A DNA stretch of 64,000 bases, taken from assembly GCA_016235425.1 (NCBI GenBank), contig JACRLC010000092.1, positions 1-64,000 of the forward strand, written 5' to 3'. The stretch comes from Chloroflexota bacterium. GTDB lineage: Bacteria; Chloroflexota; Anaerolineae; Anaerolineales; Villigracilaceae. Of the stretch, positions 26,557 through 34,228 are shown one piece after another. How positions within the stretch are numbered: the stretch's first letter is position 1; every line of letters starts with the position of its first letter. Under the pieces are notes generated by a model, which saw only the letters and a list, made by a program, of their open reading frames with translations, was not told where the DNA came from and searched no databases. The position numbers were made by a program, and so were the translations under genes.

Positions 26557-29517
26557 TTACTTCGGTAATTTATACGCCTCTTTGGTTGGCTTGAGAGGGC
26601 GCGCCAGCCAATAGGGACGGCGATTGCCATCGGGGCTGACTATGTCCGCGGGGCGGGTTAACTTCAACCACTCGCGGTATTTTTCCATGGATTTGTTCGT
26701 ATCCACGAAGAGGTCGCCAGCGCGTTCGTTCGGCTCCGCCTTGCGGATGCTCAGCACCTTTTGCAGCCAGCAGTGGACTCCGCTGACGGGGTCGGGGTGG
26801 ACGGCGTGGGTGAGATTCTGCGAGACGCCGACTTCGCTCCACCAGATGCGGCTCGTGTCGGGGTCGGAGGATTTCCACGCTTGCGCGCCGTGAATGACTC
26901 GCAAAAGGAATCCACCTTTGCCGTCTTCGTTGAGTTCCACAAGATTCGATGCGCCGCGATTGACGCCTGAATCTTCCTGGAAGCGGAATCGTCCAAGATG
27001 ATGACTGATGGCAATCACGCCAGGTTTGATTCCTTCCGTGACCCAAACGCTATCCACGAAGTAGCCGATTTCAGTTTCCACGCGGGCGAGGTCGCCTGTC
27101 TCGACTCCGATACGCTTTGCATCGTCGGGGTTTATCCAAATCGGATTCTTGTGACTGATTTCGTACAACCACTTTGCGTTTGCACTGCGCGTGTGAATCA
27201 ACGTTGGCAGGCGGAAGTTGGGAAGCAAAATCATCTCGCCTTTTTCGCGGTTGATAAAGTCGGGATGGACGTGACTCTTCACCGACCACGGGATGATGTT
27301 TTCTTTTTCGGACCAGCCCCAATTGGCTAACGTGTCGCTGAAGAACTCCAATTTCTTGCTGGGCGTATCAAACCCGGCTTTGGGCTGTCCATCCACCATC
27401 AAGCCAAGGACCGCGCCAGAAGAGTTGAGGACGCGGTCATGTTCATCGAAGGCAAAGCCAGCCTCGGGTCCAGAATGCGGCGTCCCCACAGGGGAAAGCG
27501 TTTTATCGAAGGGGGAGTAATTCTCCTTCTTGACTTCAAACACTCCATACTTTCGCATGTAGTCCAGCGGAGTCAATCCTTCTTTTGCTGCGGCTTCGGG
27601 GAGTCCTGGAACGGAGTTCTCGAAAATCCAACGATAGTATTCTTCGACGGTGATAATCTCGCCCTTGCGGTAGGGACTCTCGAACCACTGGCGGACGCCG
27701 AGCGAACCGTCGGGATCCATGTGCGCCGAGAGTTGTATCCAGAACTCGTTTTCCTCCCAGACCTCGCCAGGGTTGGCCTGATGTGTGAAATCCACCTTGA
27801 TGCCCGCGCGTTCCATCGCCACGCGTCGGACAGGCTGACGGAAGGCAATCCACTGACCCGAATGCGTTTCCTGACTCATGAGATCGTGACGTTCGGGGCC
27901 GAGGCCCATCGGCAAAACATAATCGGCGAACCAGGCGGATTCATTCCACGTAGGCGTGAGTGCGACGAAACATTTGATTTTGGATTCGTCCTTGAACGCC
28001 TTGAGCCACATAAAGCCGTCGGGGTTGACCCAGAGCGGGTTGTAGACGCGGGTGAAGTATACGTCAATGTCGCCGCGGCCTTCTTCGAGCATGTGCGGCA
28101 GGAGGATGGACATTTCGTAATGCGCGAGGGGATACTCGATGGGGTAGTGAAGTTCGTTCCACGTTTCAGGGGCGGGCGCGCCTTTGAACGGCTTTGGCAC
28201 AAACTTGTTCCAGTTGATCATGGATGTTCCGCCAAAATTTCCGATGCTTCCCGTGAGGACGTTGAGGAAAAAGAGACAGCGCGAGACCTGCCATCCGCCG
28301 AGGTTGCCGACGCTGGCGCTTCGCCAAACGTGTGTGGCAAGTTTGCCTTCGCAGTTGGCAACGTATTTCGCGGCTTGCTGAATGCGCTCGATGGGAACGT
28401 CGGATTCCTGGGCGGCGCGCTCGAAGGTGTATTCGCTGTAGAGAGTCTTCAAGACCTTGTCAAACGTGTCGAAGGTAAGTGGTGACACCTGCACTTGCGT
28501 GCGGTGCAAGTGTTGGGGATCGGTAATTAGTGGGCGGACTGAGTCCCATTCGTTTGAGGTGGATGATTGGACGAATTGAAGGAATTCCTTCCAGTTAACC
28601 CACTTGCGGACGAAGTCTTTGTCGTAGAGGTCGTTTTGGATGAGGTGATTGGCAATGGCGAGGAGAATTGTATTTTCGCTTCCAGGCCAGGTGGGAAGCC
28701 ACGCGTCGCTCATCGAGGCGGTGTTCGAGAGGCGCGGGTCGAAGGTGATGAGTTTCGCGCCATCGGTCTTGGCTTCGATGATGCGCTGGGCGTGCGGGTT
28801 GAAGTAATGTCCCGTTTCGAGGTGGCTTGAGATGAGCAGGATGACGCGCGCGTTGGCATAATCGGGACTCGGCCTGTCCTGTCCAATCCAGAAGTTGTAA
28901 CCTGCGCGAGAACTTGATGAACAAATATTGGTGTGGCTGTTGTGACCATCCATGCCCCAGGTTTGGACGATGCGGTTGGTGTATCCATCTTCGCCAGGGC
29001 GGCCAACATGGTAGACGATTCCGTTGGGGCGGCGTTTCTTGCTCGCGCGCATTTTCTCCGAGATTTCAGATAAGGCTTGCTCCCATGAGATGCGCTCCCA
29101 TTTGCCTTCGCCGCGTTTGCCGACTCGTTTCAATGGATACAAAATCCGCTCAGGGTCATAGACCTGATTATGGGTGGCTGGGCCTTTGGCGCAGTTACGT
29201 CCGCGGCTGCCAGGGTGGACAGGATTGCCTTCAAACTTGCGTACTTCGTAAGTGTCCTTGTCCACATAGGCGAGAAGCCCACAGGCGGATTCACAGTTGA
29301 AGCAGACGGTCGGGACGAGGGTGTATCGGCGTGCAACGCGCTTGGGCCATTCCTTGCCGTCCCATTCGACCCAGTCGTCCCACACATCGGGAGGCGGATA
29401 CTGGCTGATGCGCCCATCGGGGTGGACGACTTCGGTCAATTTGATGGGTTTGCGGTCGGAGGCGGCGAATTGAGGGACAGCAGTGCCTGCGGAGGTTTTA
29501 GGAGGGGTTTGGGTCAT
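26557..29517 (-). CDS. soeA: SoeA-like molybdopterin oxidoreductase catalytic subunit
   Basis: The 986-residue protein belongs to the DMSO reductase/complex iron-sulfur molybdoenzyme family. A [4Fe-4S] motif C72-x2-C75-x3-C79-x29-C109 is followed by HTNICSSSSRAG with probable Mo-ligand Cys199 and a C-terminal molydopterin-binding domain. There is no Tat signal, so it should work in the cytoplasm. This, its length, the partner FeS/NrfD subunit, and the neighbouring sHdr genes fit SoeA, which oxidises sulfite to sulfate. Polysulfide reductase or formate dehydrogenase relatives cannot be ruled out by eye. It is preceded by a 214-base gap carrying a repeat. Confidence 0.7.
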   Translation of the reverse strand: MTQTPPKTSAGTAVPQFAASDRKPIKLTEVVHPDGRISQYPPPDVWDDWVEWDGKEWPKRVARRYTLVPTVCFNCESACGLLAYVDKDTYEVRKFEGNPVHPGSRGRNCAKGPATHNQVYDPERILYPLKRVGKRGEGKWERISWEQALSEISEKMRASKKRRPNGIVYHVGRPGEDGYTNRIVQTWGMDGHNSHTNICSSSSRAGYNFWIGQDRPSPDYANARVILLISSHLETGHYFNPHAQRIIEAKTDGAKLITFDPRLSNTASMSDAWLPTWPGSENTILLAIANHLIQNDLYDKDFVRKWVNWKEFLQFVQSSTSNEWDSVRPLITDPQHLHRTQVQVSPLTFDTFDKVLKTLYSEYTFERAAQESDVPIERIQQAAKYVANCEGKLATHVWRSASVGNLGGWQVSRCLFFLNVLTGSIGNFGGTSMINWNKFVPKPFKGAPAPETWNELHYPIEYPLAHYEMSILLPHMLEEGRGDIDVYFTRVYNPLWVNPDGFMWLKAFKDESKIKCFVALTPTWNESAWFADYVLPMGLGPERHDLMSQETHSGQWIAFRQPVRRVAMERAGIKVDFTHQANPGEVWEENEFWIQLSAHMDPDGSLGVRQWFESPYRKGEIITVEEYYRWIFENSVPGLPEAAAKEGLTPLDYMRKYGVFEVKKENYSPFDKTLSPVGTPHSGPEAGFAFDEHDRVLNSSGAVLGLMVDGQPKAGFDTPSKKLEFFSDTLANWGWSEKENIIPWSVKSHVHPDFINREKGEMILLPNFRLPTLIHTRSANAKWLYEISHKNPIWINPDDAKRIGVETGDLARVETEIGYFVDSVWVTEGIKPGVIAISHHLGRFRFQEDSGVNRGASNLVELNEDGKGGFLLRVIHGAQAWKSSDPDTSRIWWSEVGVSQNLTHAVHPDPVSGVHCWLQKVLSIRKAEPNERAGDLFVDTNKSMEKYREWLKLTRPADIVSPDGNRRPYWLARPLKPTKEAYKLPK

Positions 29518-29619
29518 GGATTTCTCATGTTTCGTGGTGCGTGATACGTAATTCGTAATTGATGATTGGTAATTGGCAGAACGTGATGCTTGAAATCAGA
29601 TTTTGATTTTGGTAGGCGG

Positions 29620-29735
29620 TGATTCGGCGGAATGAATTCCTGCCTCAGTACCTGAAAGTCCGTTGAAACGGGCTTGCCCGTCAACCCGAAGGGTTTTCAC
29701 GAACTGAGCAGGTGGCTTCAGCCCCGCTCGTTCAC
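29620..29735. repeat. REP-like palindromic repeat between soeA and soeBC
   Basis: GGCGGAATGAATTCCTGCC, then TTGAAACGGGCTTGCCCGT, and a terminal GGCTTCAGCCCCGC form several small stems, a pattern seen in REP/RAYT-like intergenic repeats. It nearly fills the 214-base gap; the rest (29530-29575) is TAATTGG-type low-complexity sequence. Confidence 0.5.
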
Positions 29736-31381
29736 GAATTCGGAATATGCTGCGGCGCCATTACGAAGGCGTATTCGTAGAAGAACAAGCCGACGAGGGT
29801 ACATGCAACAGCAACGGGCAGGGCAAATGTGCTGAATGCGAAGAACAACGCCAGCGGGACAACGTGTCCCAGCGTGATACCGCCCCACCAGTAGTGATTG
29901 CGGAAGCGTCCGTGGGTCATTTCGCGGTGGGCAAGCAAGGCAACTTCGGAGGCGAAGGAGTTGAATTTGCCAGCAAGTGTCAGGAGCAGGTTGATTGCGA
30001 TGCCGGCAGGGAAGAGGACGGCGAGAAGCCTATGCAAGTCAGCGGGGAAGGTGACAAATGCGCTCAAGGCGAGGAAGACGCCGCTTGCGGCCATCATGGA
30101 TTGCGCGAACAGTTGGAATGGAAGAAGCGGGTTTTGCCACATGTCGCGTCCCTCGGCCTGGCCGAGGAGGAAGGCGGTGTAGATGACAACACCTAACGCG
30201 AACGGGAAGACAATCCACGCCGCAAACGGGCGGACAGTTGCTGCTGTTTCGATGGGCAGGATTCCAACTTGAGCCGCGCCTTCGAGTAACCACCACAAAC
30301 CTGCTACCGCTGTAAATGTGACCATGATGTACGCGCCGCGCGCGACCCATGATTTCCACTGCGGGCGGAGCAGGATGTTCAGGAATCGTTTGGGTTGTGA
30401 CAGGTCTTTGATGAGCAGGATGGTCGTGAGAAGCATGAAGACCATCGCGGTGAAACCTGCGGCGAGGAAGGTCAGCGAGTCGAAGGCGAATGCGCCAAGT
30501 CCCGCGCCGAGGCTGAGGAGCATGAAGAGTCCGCCCGCGATGTTTTTGGTGACGAGGTAGGATGGCAATTCCCAGTGCCAGTTGATTTTGTGTTGGGCGT
30601 TGTAGGCGACTTGAACCATGTGCTCGGCGACTCGTCCACCGATTTGAACGGGGCCGTTTAGCGGACGTCCCTGTTCCTGCGGGGTGCGGATGGGAGTCCC
30701 AGATTTGGATTTTGATTTATCACCCGACCCGCCGCTAATTACAGGCAGTTCATACGCTGACACATTCTGTTCGGTGATTTTGTCGGCCCACATGAATGAG
30801 CCAGATGCGGACGCGGCAGAGGGGTGAAGCGACCAGTCGTTGCCGTTGATGTAGAAGAGTTTCGGCCCCGTCCCCTGCTCGGGCTTGCGAACTGTCGCTT
30901 GCGCGGAAGCAAGCGTTCGGGCGATTTCCGAAGCGGGGTCGTTTAAGTCCCCAGCCAAAATCGCATGTTCTGGGCAGACGACAACACAGGCGGGTTCGAG
31001 TCCCACATCAATGCGGTGAGCACAGAAAGTGCATTTGGCGGCGGTGTTGGTTTCGGGGTCGAGATAAATCGAGTCGTAGGGGCAAGCCTGCATGCAGGAT
31101 TTGCAGCCAATGCAAATGCTCGGGTCAAACTCGACAATGCCGTCGTCGCGCTGGTACATCGCGGTGACGGGACAGATGCGCACGCACGGCGGGTTGGCGC
31201 AGTGATTGCAACGAGTCACCTGAAAGCGGCGGCGCACGTCGGGGTACTCGCCCGTTTCAACATACTTGACCCACGTGCGATACACGCCCAGCGGCACCTG
31301 GTTCTCGGATTTGCACGCGGTGGAGCAGGCGTGACATCCGATGCACTTGCTTTGGTCAATCAAGAATCCGTAATTTGTCAT
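29732..31381 (-). CDS. Fused SoeB/SoeC-like FeS and NrfD-type membrane subunit
   Basis: Residues 1-200 are a four-cluster ferredoxin subunit (CIGCHACSTAC, CNHCANPPCVRICP, CIGCKSCMQACP, CTFCAHR...CVVVCP). After a low-complexity linker, residues about 255-549 hold eight or so hydrophobic segments of the NrfD/PsrC type, which bind quinone. In most organisms these are two genes. The fusion would carry electrons from the molybdoenzyme to the quinone pool. The start at 31381 (MTNYGFLIDQSKCIGC) is preferred over 31411. It lies 84 bases after the lipoate ligase. Confidence 0.85.
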   Translation of the reverse strand: MTNYGFLIDQSKCIGCHACSTACKSENQVPLGVYRTWVKYVETGEYPDVRRRFQVTRCNHCANPPCVRICPVTAMYQRDDGIVEFDPSICIGCKSCMQACPYDSIYLDPETNTAAKCTFCAHRIDVGLEPACVVVCPEHAILAGDLNDPASEIARTLASAQATVRKPEQGTGPKLFYINGNDWSLHPSAASASGSFMWADKITEQNVSAYELPVISGGSGDKSKSKSGTPIRTPQEQGRPLNGPVQIGGRVAEHMVQVAYNAQHKINWHWELPSYLVTKNIAGGLFMLLSLGAGLGAFAFDSLTFLAAGFTAMVFMLLTTILLIKDLSQPKRFLNILLRPQWKSWVARGAYIMVTFTAVAGLWWLLEGAAQVGILPIETAATVRPFAAWIVFPFALGVVIYTAFLLGQAEGRDMWQNPLLPFQLFAQSMMAASGVFLALSAFVTFPADLHRLLAVLFPAGIAINLLLTLAGKFNSFASEVALLAHREMTHGRFRNHYWWGGITLGHVVPLALFFAFSTFALPVAVACTLVGLFFYEYAFVMAPQHIPNS

Positions 31382-31465
31382 TGAGTGAAAACCTTTTGAA
31401 CCGCCAAGCACGCGAAGATCGCCCAGAAAACCTTTGTGTACTTCGTGTCCTTTGTGTTTGAATCT

Positions 31466-32551
31466 TTACGCAGCTTGCGGAGGAGTGACCGCGTTCATGA
31501 TGGCAGTTGTGAAATCGGCAGGCGTGACGCCGGGCGATTGAATGCTCAGGCGGTAATATGCTTCTTCGATTTTTGCTTTTAGCGTTTCGGGGGTGGCTTT
31601 CATGCCGCGCAGAGACTGTTCCAACGCACCCAACGCAAATGACGGAAGCAGCGTGAAGTCGCCCGAAATGGAGACGTCATCAATGCGGCCTTCGCGCAGA
31701 CGGGCAATAACCCGAATCAAACCGCCCTGTGCCTTGAACGCCGCTTCGACGATGTGCACATCCTGATGGATTTTCACGCCCTGCTGTTGCAGTCGCCCCT
31801 TTTGATACAGCCACTCATCGGACGTGAAGCGCGCGTCAATCTCCTGCGCCATCGCTTCCTCTTCAGCTGTCCATTCGCCTTCGTAGACTTCCATGCCCAA
31901 CGCTTCGGAAACCTTCTTCATGTAAAGGTCTTTGACCATCGCGCGGTCGGGCGTGGAACCGAGTTGCTCGGTCATCGTGGTCATATACGCTTCCAGCGAC
32001 TCGAAAATCTTGTCGCGCATTTTCTCCGAAGGGACCTTGAGCACCTTCGACATGGTCTTCTTGTCGAAGGTGTACATCAAACTGCCGACAACGACTTCCG
32101 CGATTCCCATCTGCGCCGCGCCTGTGCCGCCGATTTTCTTTCCGCTGACATGCACATCGTTGATGGGACGATGGTTGGCATTGATCCCAAGCGCCTGATA
32201 CGTCCCCACGAGCGGGTCAATGTAGAGCTTGAAGCGTTCTTCCAGCGAAGACGGCAAATCGTTCTTGTGGAAAATCCACTGCGTGAACAATTGACCGTTA
32301 TCCAAATACACCGCGCCGCCGCCCACTTCGCGGCGGTACACGGACAGTCCATTTGCCGCGCAGTAATCCAGGTCAACTTCCTTTTGCATATCCTGGTGAT
32401 AGCCAATGCACACATAAGGCGCATTGGGTGAGACCATGATGATTGTATTGGGGGTGTCTTCCTTCATTGCGTATCCAACTGCGTGATAGACAGTCTGCGA
32501 GCGGAGTGGGGATACGCCTTCCATGTACAGCAAGCGGATTTTCTTGGACAT
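31466..32551 (-). CDS. Dedicated lipoate-protein ligase of the sHdr type
   Basis: The 361-residue protein has the LplA catalytic segments (RREVGGGAVYLDNGQL, NDVHVSGKKIGGTGAAQ) and a C-terminal accessory (LplB-like) domain with GGLIRVIARLREGRIDDV. Fused LplA/LplB ligases are known next to sHdr genes and lipoylate or octanoylate the lipoate-binding proteins. The two predicted acceptors lie directly upstream in the operon. No lipoyl synthase (LipA or LipS1/S2) gene is in the window, so lipoate is either scavenged or made by a gene elsewhere. Confidence 0.85.
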   Translation of the reverse strand: MSKKIRLLYMEGVSPLRSQTVYHAVGYAMKEDTPNTIIMVSPNAPYVCIGYHQDMQKEVDLDYCAANGLSVYRREVGGGAVYLDNGQLFTQWIFHKNDLPSSLEERFKLYIDPLVGTYQALGINANHRPINDVHVSGKKIGGTGAAQMGIAEVVVGSLMYTFDKKTMSKVLKVPSEKMRDKIFESLEAYMTTMTEQLGSTPDRAMVKDLYMKKVSEALGMEVYEGEWTAEEEAMAQEIDARFTSDEWLYQKGRLQQQGVKIHQDVHIVEAAFKAQGGLIRVIARLREGRIDDVSISGDFTLLPSFALGALEQSLRGMKATPETLKAKIEEAYYRLSIQSPGVTPADFTTAIMNAVTPPQAA

Positions 32552-32575
32552 GAGTCACCTCTGTATAAAAATATT

Positions 32576-32662
32576 CGTCATTGCGAGCGAGCGTTCTTCG
32601 CGAGCGAAGCAATCTCTTGGTTGTGTTGGAGATTGCTTCGGGCTGCCGCCCTCGCAGTGACG
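32576..32662. repeat. ATTGCGAG palindromic repeat, copy 1
   Basis: Imperfect palindrome with ends CGTCATTGCGAG and CTCGCAGTGACG and inner GAAGCAATCTC / GAGATTGCTTCG. It fills the gap between the second lipoate-binding protein gene and the ligase gene. Transcribed, it folds into a long stem. Confidence 0.75.
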
Positions 32663-32665
32663 GGG

Positions 32666-33112
32666 TCAATCAATACATCTCAGGCAATTGATCTTCAATT
32701 CCTGTATTCTCGCCTTATACTTCTCAGCCGCTTCCTGACCTGTCACCAGATGGCCGCGTTCATTTTCCAAATCTGTCGGTCGCACCTTGACAATCCAGCC
32801 AGTGGTGTATGGCTCTTTATTTGCCAGCAGAATATCGCGTGCGAATCCTGCTTCATTTATTTCCACGATCTCGCACGAAAACGGAGCGGGGAACGGTCCC
32901 ACCCACTTGGCGGACTCAATCGTCGCCAGCGCCTTGCCTTGCGCAACCTTCTTCCCAACATCCCGAAAACTGATGGCGGCGATTTTTCCACAACGCGTCT
33001 GCGCGACATCGGTCATGCCGAGAGTCGCGACGTCGCCATCGAAGCGAATCCACACATCGCGTTCGACGTCGTAATACAAGTCTTCGGGGATGTCACAGGC
33101 GTAGAAAATCAT
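32666..33112 (-). CDS. lbpA: Lipoate-binding protein, second copy
   Basis: The 148-residue protein resembles glycine cleavage H protein, with the lipoyl-lysine Lys69 in ATIESAKWVGP. The Trp and Gly-Pro after the lysine fit LbpA rather than GcvH. LbpA carries sulfur intermediates on lipoate to and from the sHdr complex. Its N-terminus has CDIPEDLYYD and its C-terminus ends NCLRCID with a CxxC that the other copy lacks. No gcvP or gcvT is nearby, which argues against glycine cleavage. No clear ribosome site close to the ATG. Confidence 0.88.
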   Translation of the reverse strand: MIFYACDIPEDLYYDVERDVWIRFDGDVATLGMTDVAQTRCGKIAAISFRDVGKKVAQGKALATIESAKWVGPFPAPFSCEIVEINEAGFARDILLANKEPYTTGWIVKVRPTDLENERGHLVTGQEAAEKYKARIQELKINCLRCID

Positions 33113-33131
33113 TCGTTTCTAAAATACTCCG

Positions 33132-33288
33132 CTGGTTGAGTAGGCGGCGTGCTTTTCGCCGCCGTATCGCCCTGCCTTGGCGGGCTGGGCCAGGGAAACC
33201 AGCACTGACAAATAAACCTAAAATGAAAAGTAAATCATTCACTGGCGGTTTCGATACGCTCGCAAAGAGCGCTCGCTACTCAACCACC
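33132..33288. repeat. Composite GTTGAGTAG inverted-repeat element, copy 1
   Basis: Two palindromic halves (33132-33202 and 33245-33288) carry GGTTGAGTAG at the left and CTACTCAACC at the right, with a short AT-rich core between. It lies between the two lipoate-binding protein genes. It has the shape of a MITE, with no coding capacity. Confidence 0.6.
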
Positions 33289-33293
33289 GAGGT

Positions 33294-33731
33294 TTACTCA
33301 AAATTCAAATTCTGCTCTTCCATAAACTTCTGATACGCTGCCACTGCCGCGTCGCCTGTCACCAGCGACGCGCTTTCGCCAGCCCAATCTGTCGGCTTGA
33401 CGCGCACGAACCAGCCCTCGCCATACGGGTCGCTGTTGATCAACGACGGCTTGGCTTTCATCGCCTCATTCACTGCAACAATCTCACCCGTCACAGGCGA
33501 TGTGACAGGTCCCACCCATTTGCCGCTTTCGAGCGTCCCCGCCGATTTTCCTTTTTGCACGGTGCGTCCCGCCTCTTTTGGAGTCGCATTCACGATCCCC
33601 TTGGCCAGATGTTGCGCCACATCGGTAATGCCAATCGTCACCGAGCCGTCCGCTTCGAGCCGCGCCCAGGCATGTTTTTCCACCCAGTAGCAGCGGTCTT
33701 CTGGAATGCTGCACCCTCGCACAGTTGCCAT
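33294..33731 (-). CDS. lbpA: Lipoate-binding protein, first copy
   Basis: The 145-residue protein is the closer match to sHdr-linked LbpA: lipoyl-lysine Lys71 in GTLESGKWVGPV, IGITDVAQHLAKG upstream, and INSDPYGEGWFVRVKP downstream. An AAAGGAG site precedes the ATG. It starts 15 bases after the zinc-finger gene, so the two are probably coupled. Together with the copy at 32666 it offers two distinct carriers, which could serve different steps or partners; that is inference. Confidence 0.9.
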   Translation of the reverse strand: MATVRGCSIPEDRCYWVEKHAWARLEADGSVTIGITDVAQHLAKGIVNATPKEAGRTVQKGKSAGTLESGKWVGPVTSPVTGEIVAVNEAMKAKPSLINSDPYGEGWFVRVKPTDWAGESASLVTGDAAVAAYQKFMEEQNLNFE

Positions 33732-33746
33732 GTTATTCTCCTTTAT

Positions 33747-34055
33747 TCACCCTCTCCCCTCGGGAGAGGGAAGGGGTGAGGGTATTCCATGTTCACCTTG
33801 CAGGTGATACAGGAGCAAATCAAAAATGACCAACCGAATCTCGTACTCATATTCTCGCGCAAAATTCGGATCGCGGCGCGCCTTCTTTGTAACTTGCTCA
33901 TAGCTATCGCCGCATACGGGACACGTTACAATGAAAAAGGTGTGACCCGTAAACTCATCCACTCGCGTGCCCAACGTATCGCCGTGACTCTCTGCCAGGT
34001 GATTGTGGACTTCGGATCGCTTACCGCTAAACTCACAATAAGGACATTTCCACAT
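33747..34055 (-). CDS. Small two-zinc-finger protein in the sHdr operon
   Basis: The 102-residue protein has a first finger C4-x2-C7...H19-x4-H24 (CPYCEFSGKRSEVHNHLAESH without gap) and a second C45-x2-C48...H84-x4-H89 (CPVCGDSY ... YHLQGEH). The segment between has a basic helix. I do not recognise the family. The position between the membrane FeS protein and the lipoate carriers suggests a regulatory, metal or assembly role in the pathway. The C-terminus ends inside a repeat. Confidence 0.65.
   Translation of the reverse strand: MWKCPYCEFSGKRSEVHNHLAESHGDTLGTRVDEFTGHTFFIVTCPVCGDSYEQVTKKARRDPNFAREYEYEIRLVIFDLLLYHLQGEHGIPSPLPSPEGRG
33751..33782. repeat. CCCTCTCCCC-GGGAGAGGG palindrome
   Basis: A short perfect-like palindrome CACCCTCTCCC...GGGAGAGGGAAGGGGTG overlaps the 3' end of the zinc-finger gene. 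It encodes the non-conserved tail IPSPLPSPEGRG of that protein, so the true C-terminus may have been replaced by repeat insertion. Confidence 0.55.
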
Positions 34056-34076
34056 TCTATCTATTACTCATTGTTC

Positions 34077-34158
34077 CGTCATTGCGAGCGAAGCGAAGCA
34101 ATCTCCTCCACGGCGCGGGGATTGCTTCGTCGGGAAGAACGCCCTCCTCGCAATGACG
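34077..34158. repeat. ATTGCGAG palindromic repeat, copy 2
   Basis: Ends CGTCATTGCGAG and CTCGCAATGACG with inner GAAGCAATCTC / GGGATTGCTTCG. It lies just upstream of the zinc-finger gene start. Confidence 0.75.
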
Positions 34159-34175
34159 GAAACCTATGGGTTGGA

Positions 34176-34221
34176 AAACTATCAAACTATCAAACTATCG
34201 AACTATCCAACTACCGAACTA
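34176..34221. repeat. Short tandem repeat of an AAACTATC-type octamer
   Basis: About five imperfect 8-base units (AACTATCA, AACTATCG, AACTATCC and so on) lie just past the stop codon of the membrane FeS protein gene. Slippage-type low-complexity DNA. Confidence 0.6.
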
Positions 34222-34228
34222 ACTCGCC

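Noticed and set aside
26557-29517. Formate dehydrogenase or periplasmic polysulfide reductase
   Set aside because: There is no Tat signal peptide, no selenocysteine-type site and no FdhD/E-like neighbour; the context favours a cytoplasmic sulfite-oxidising enzyme. The call stays tentative.
32666-33731. Glycine cleavage H proteins
   Set aside because: No gcvT or gcvP is near, the lipoyl site reads ES.KWVGP as in LbpA, and the genes lie in an sHdr operon with a dedicated lipoate ligase.
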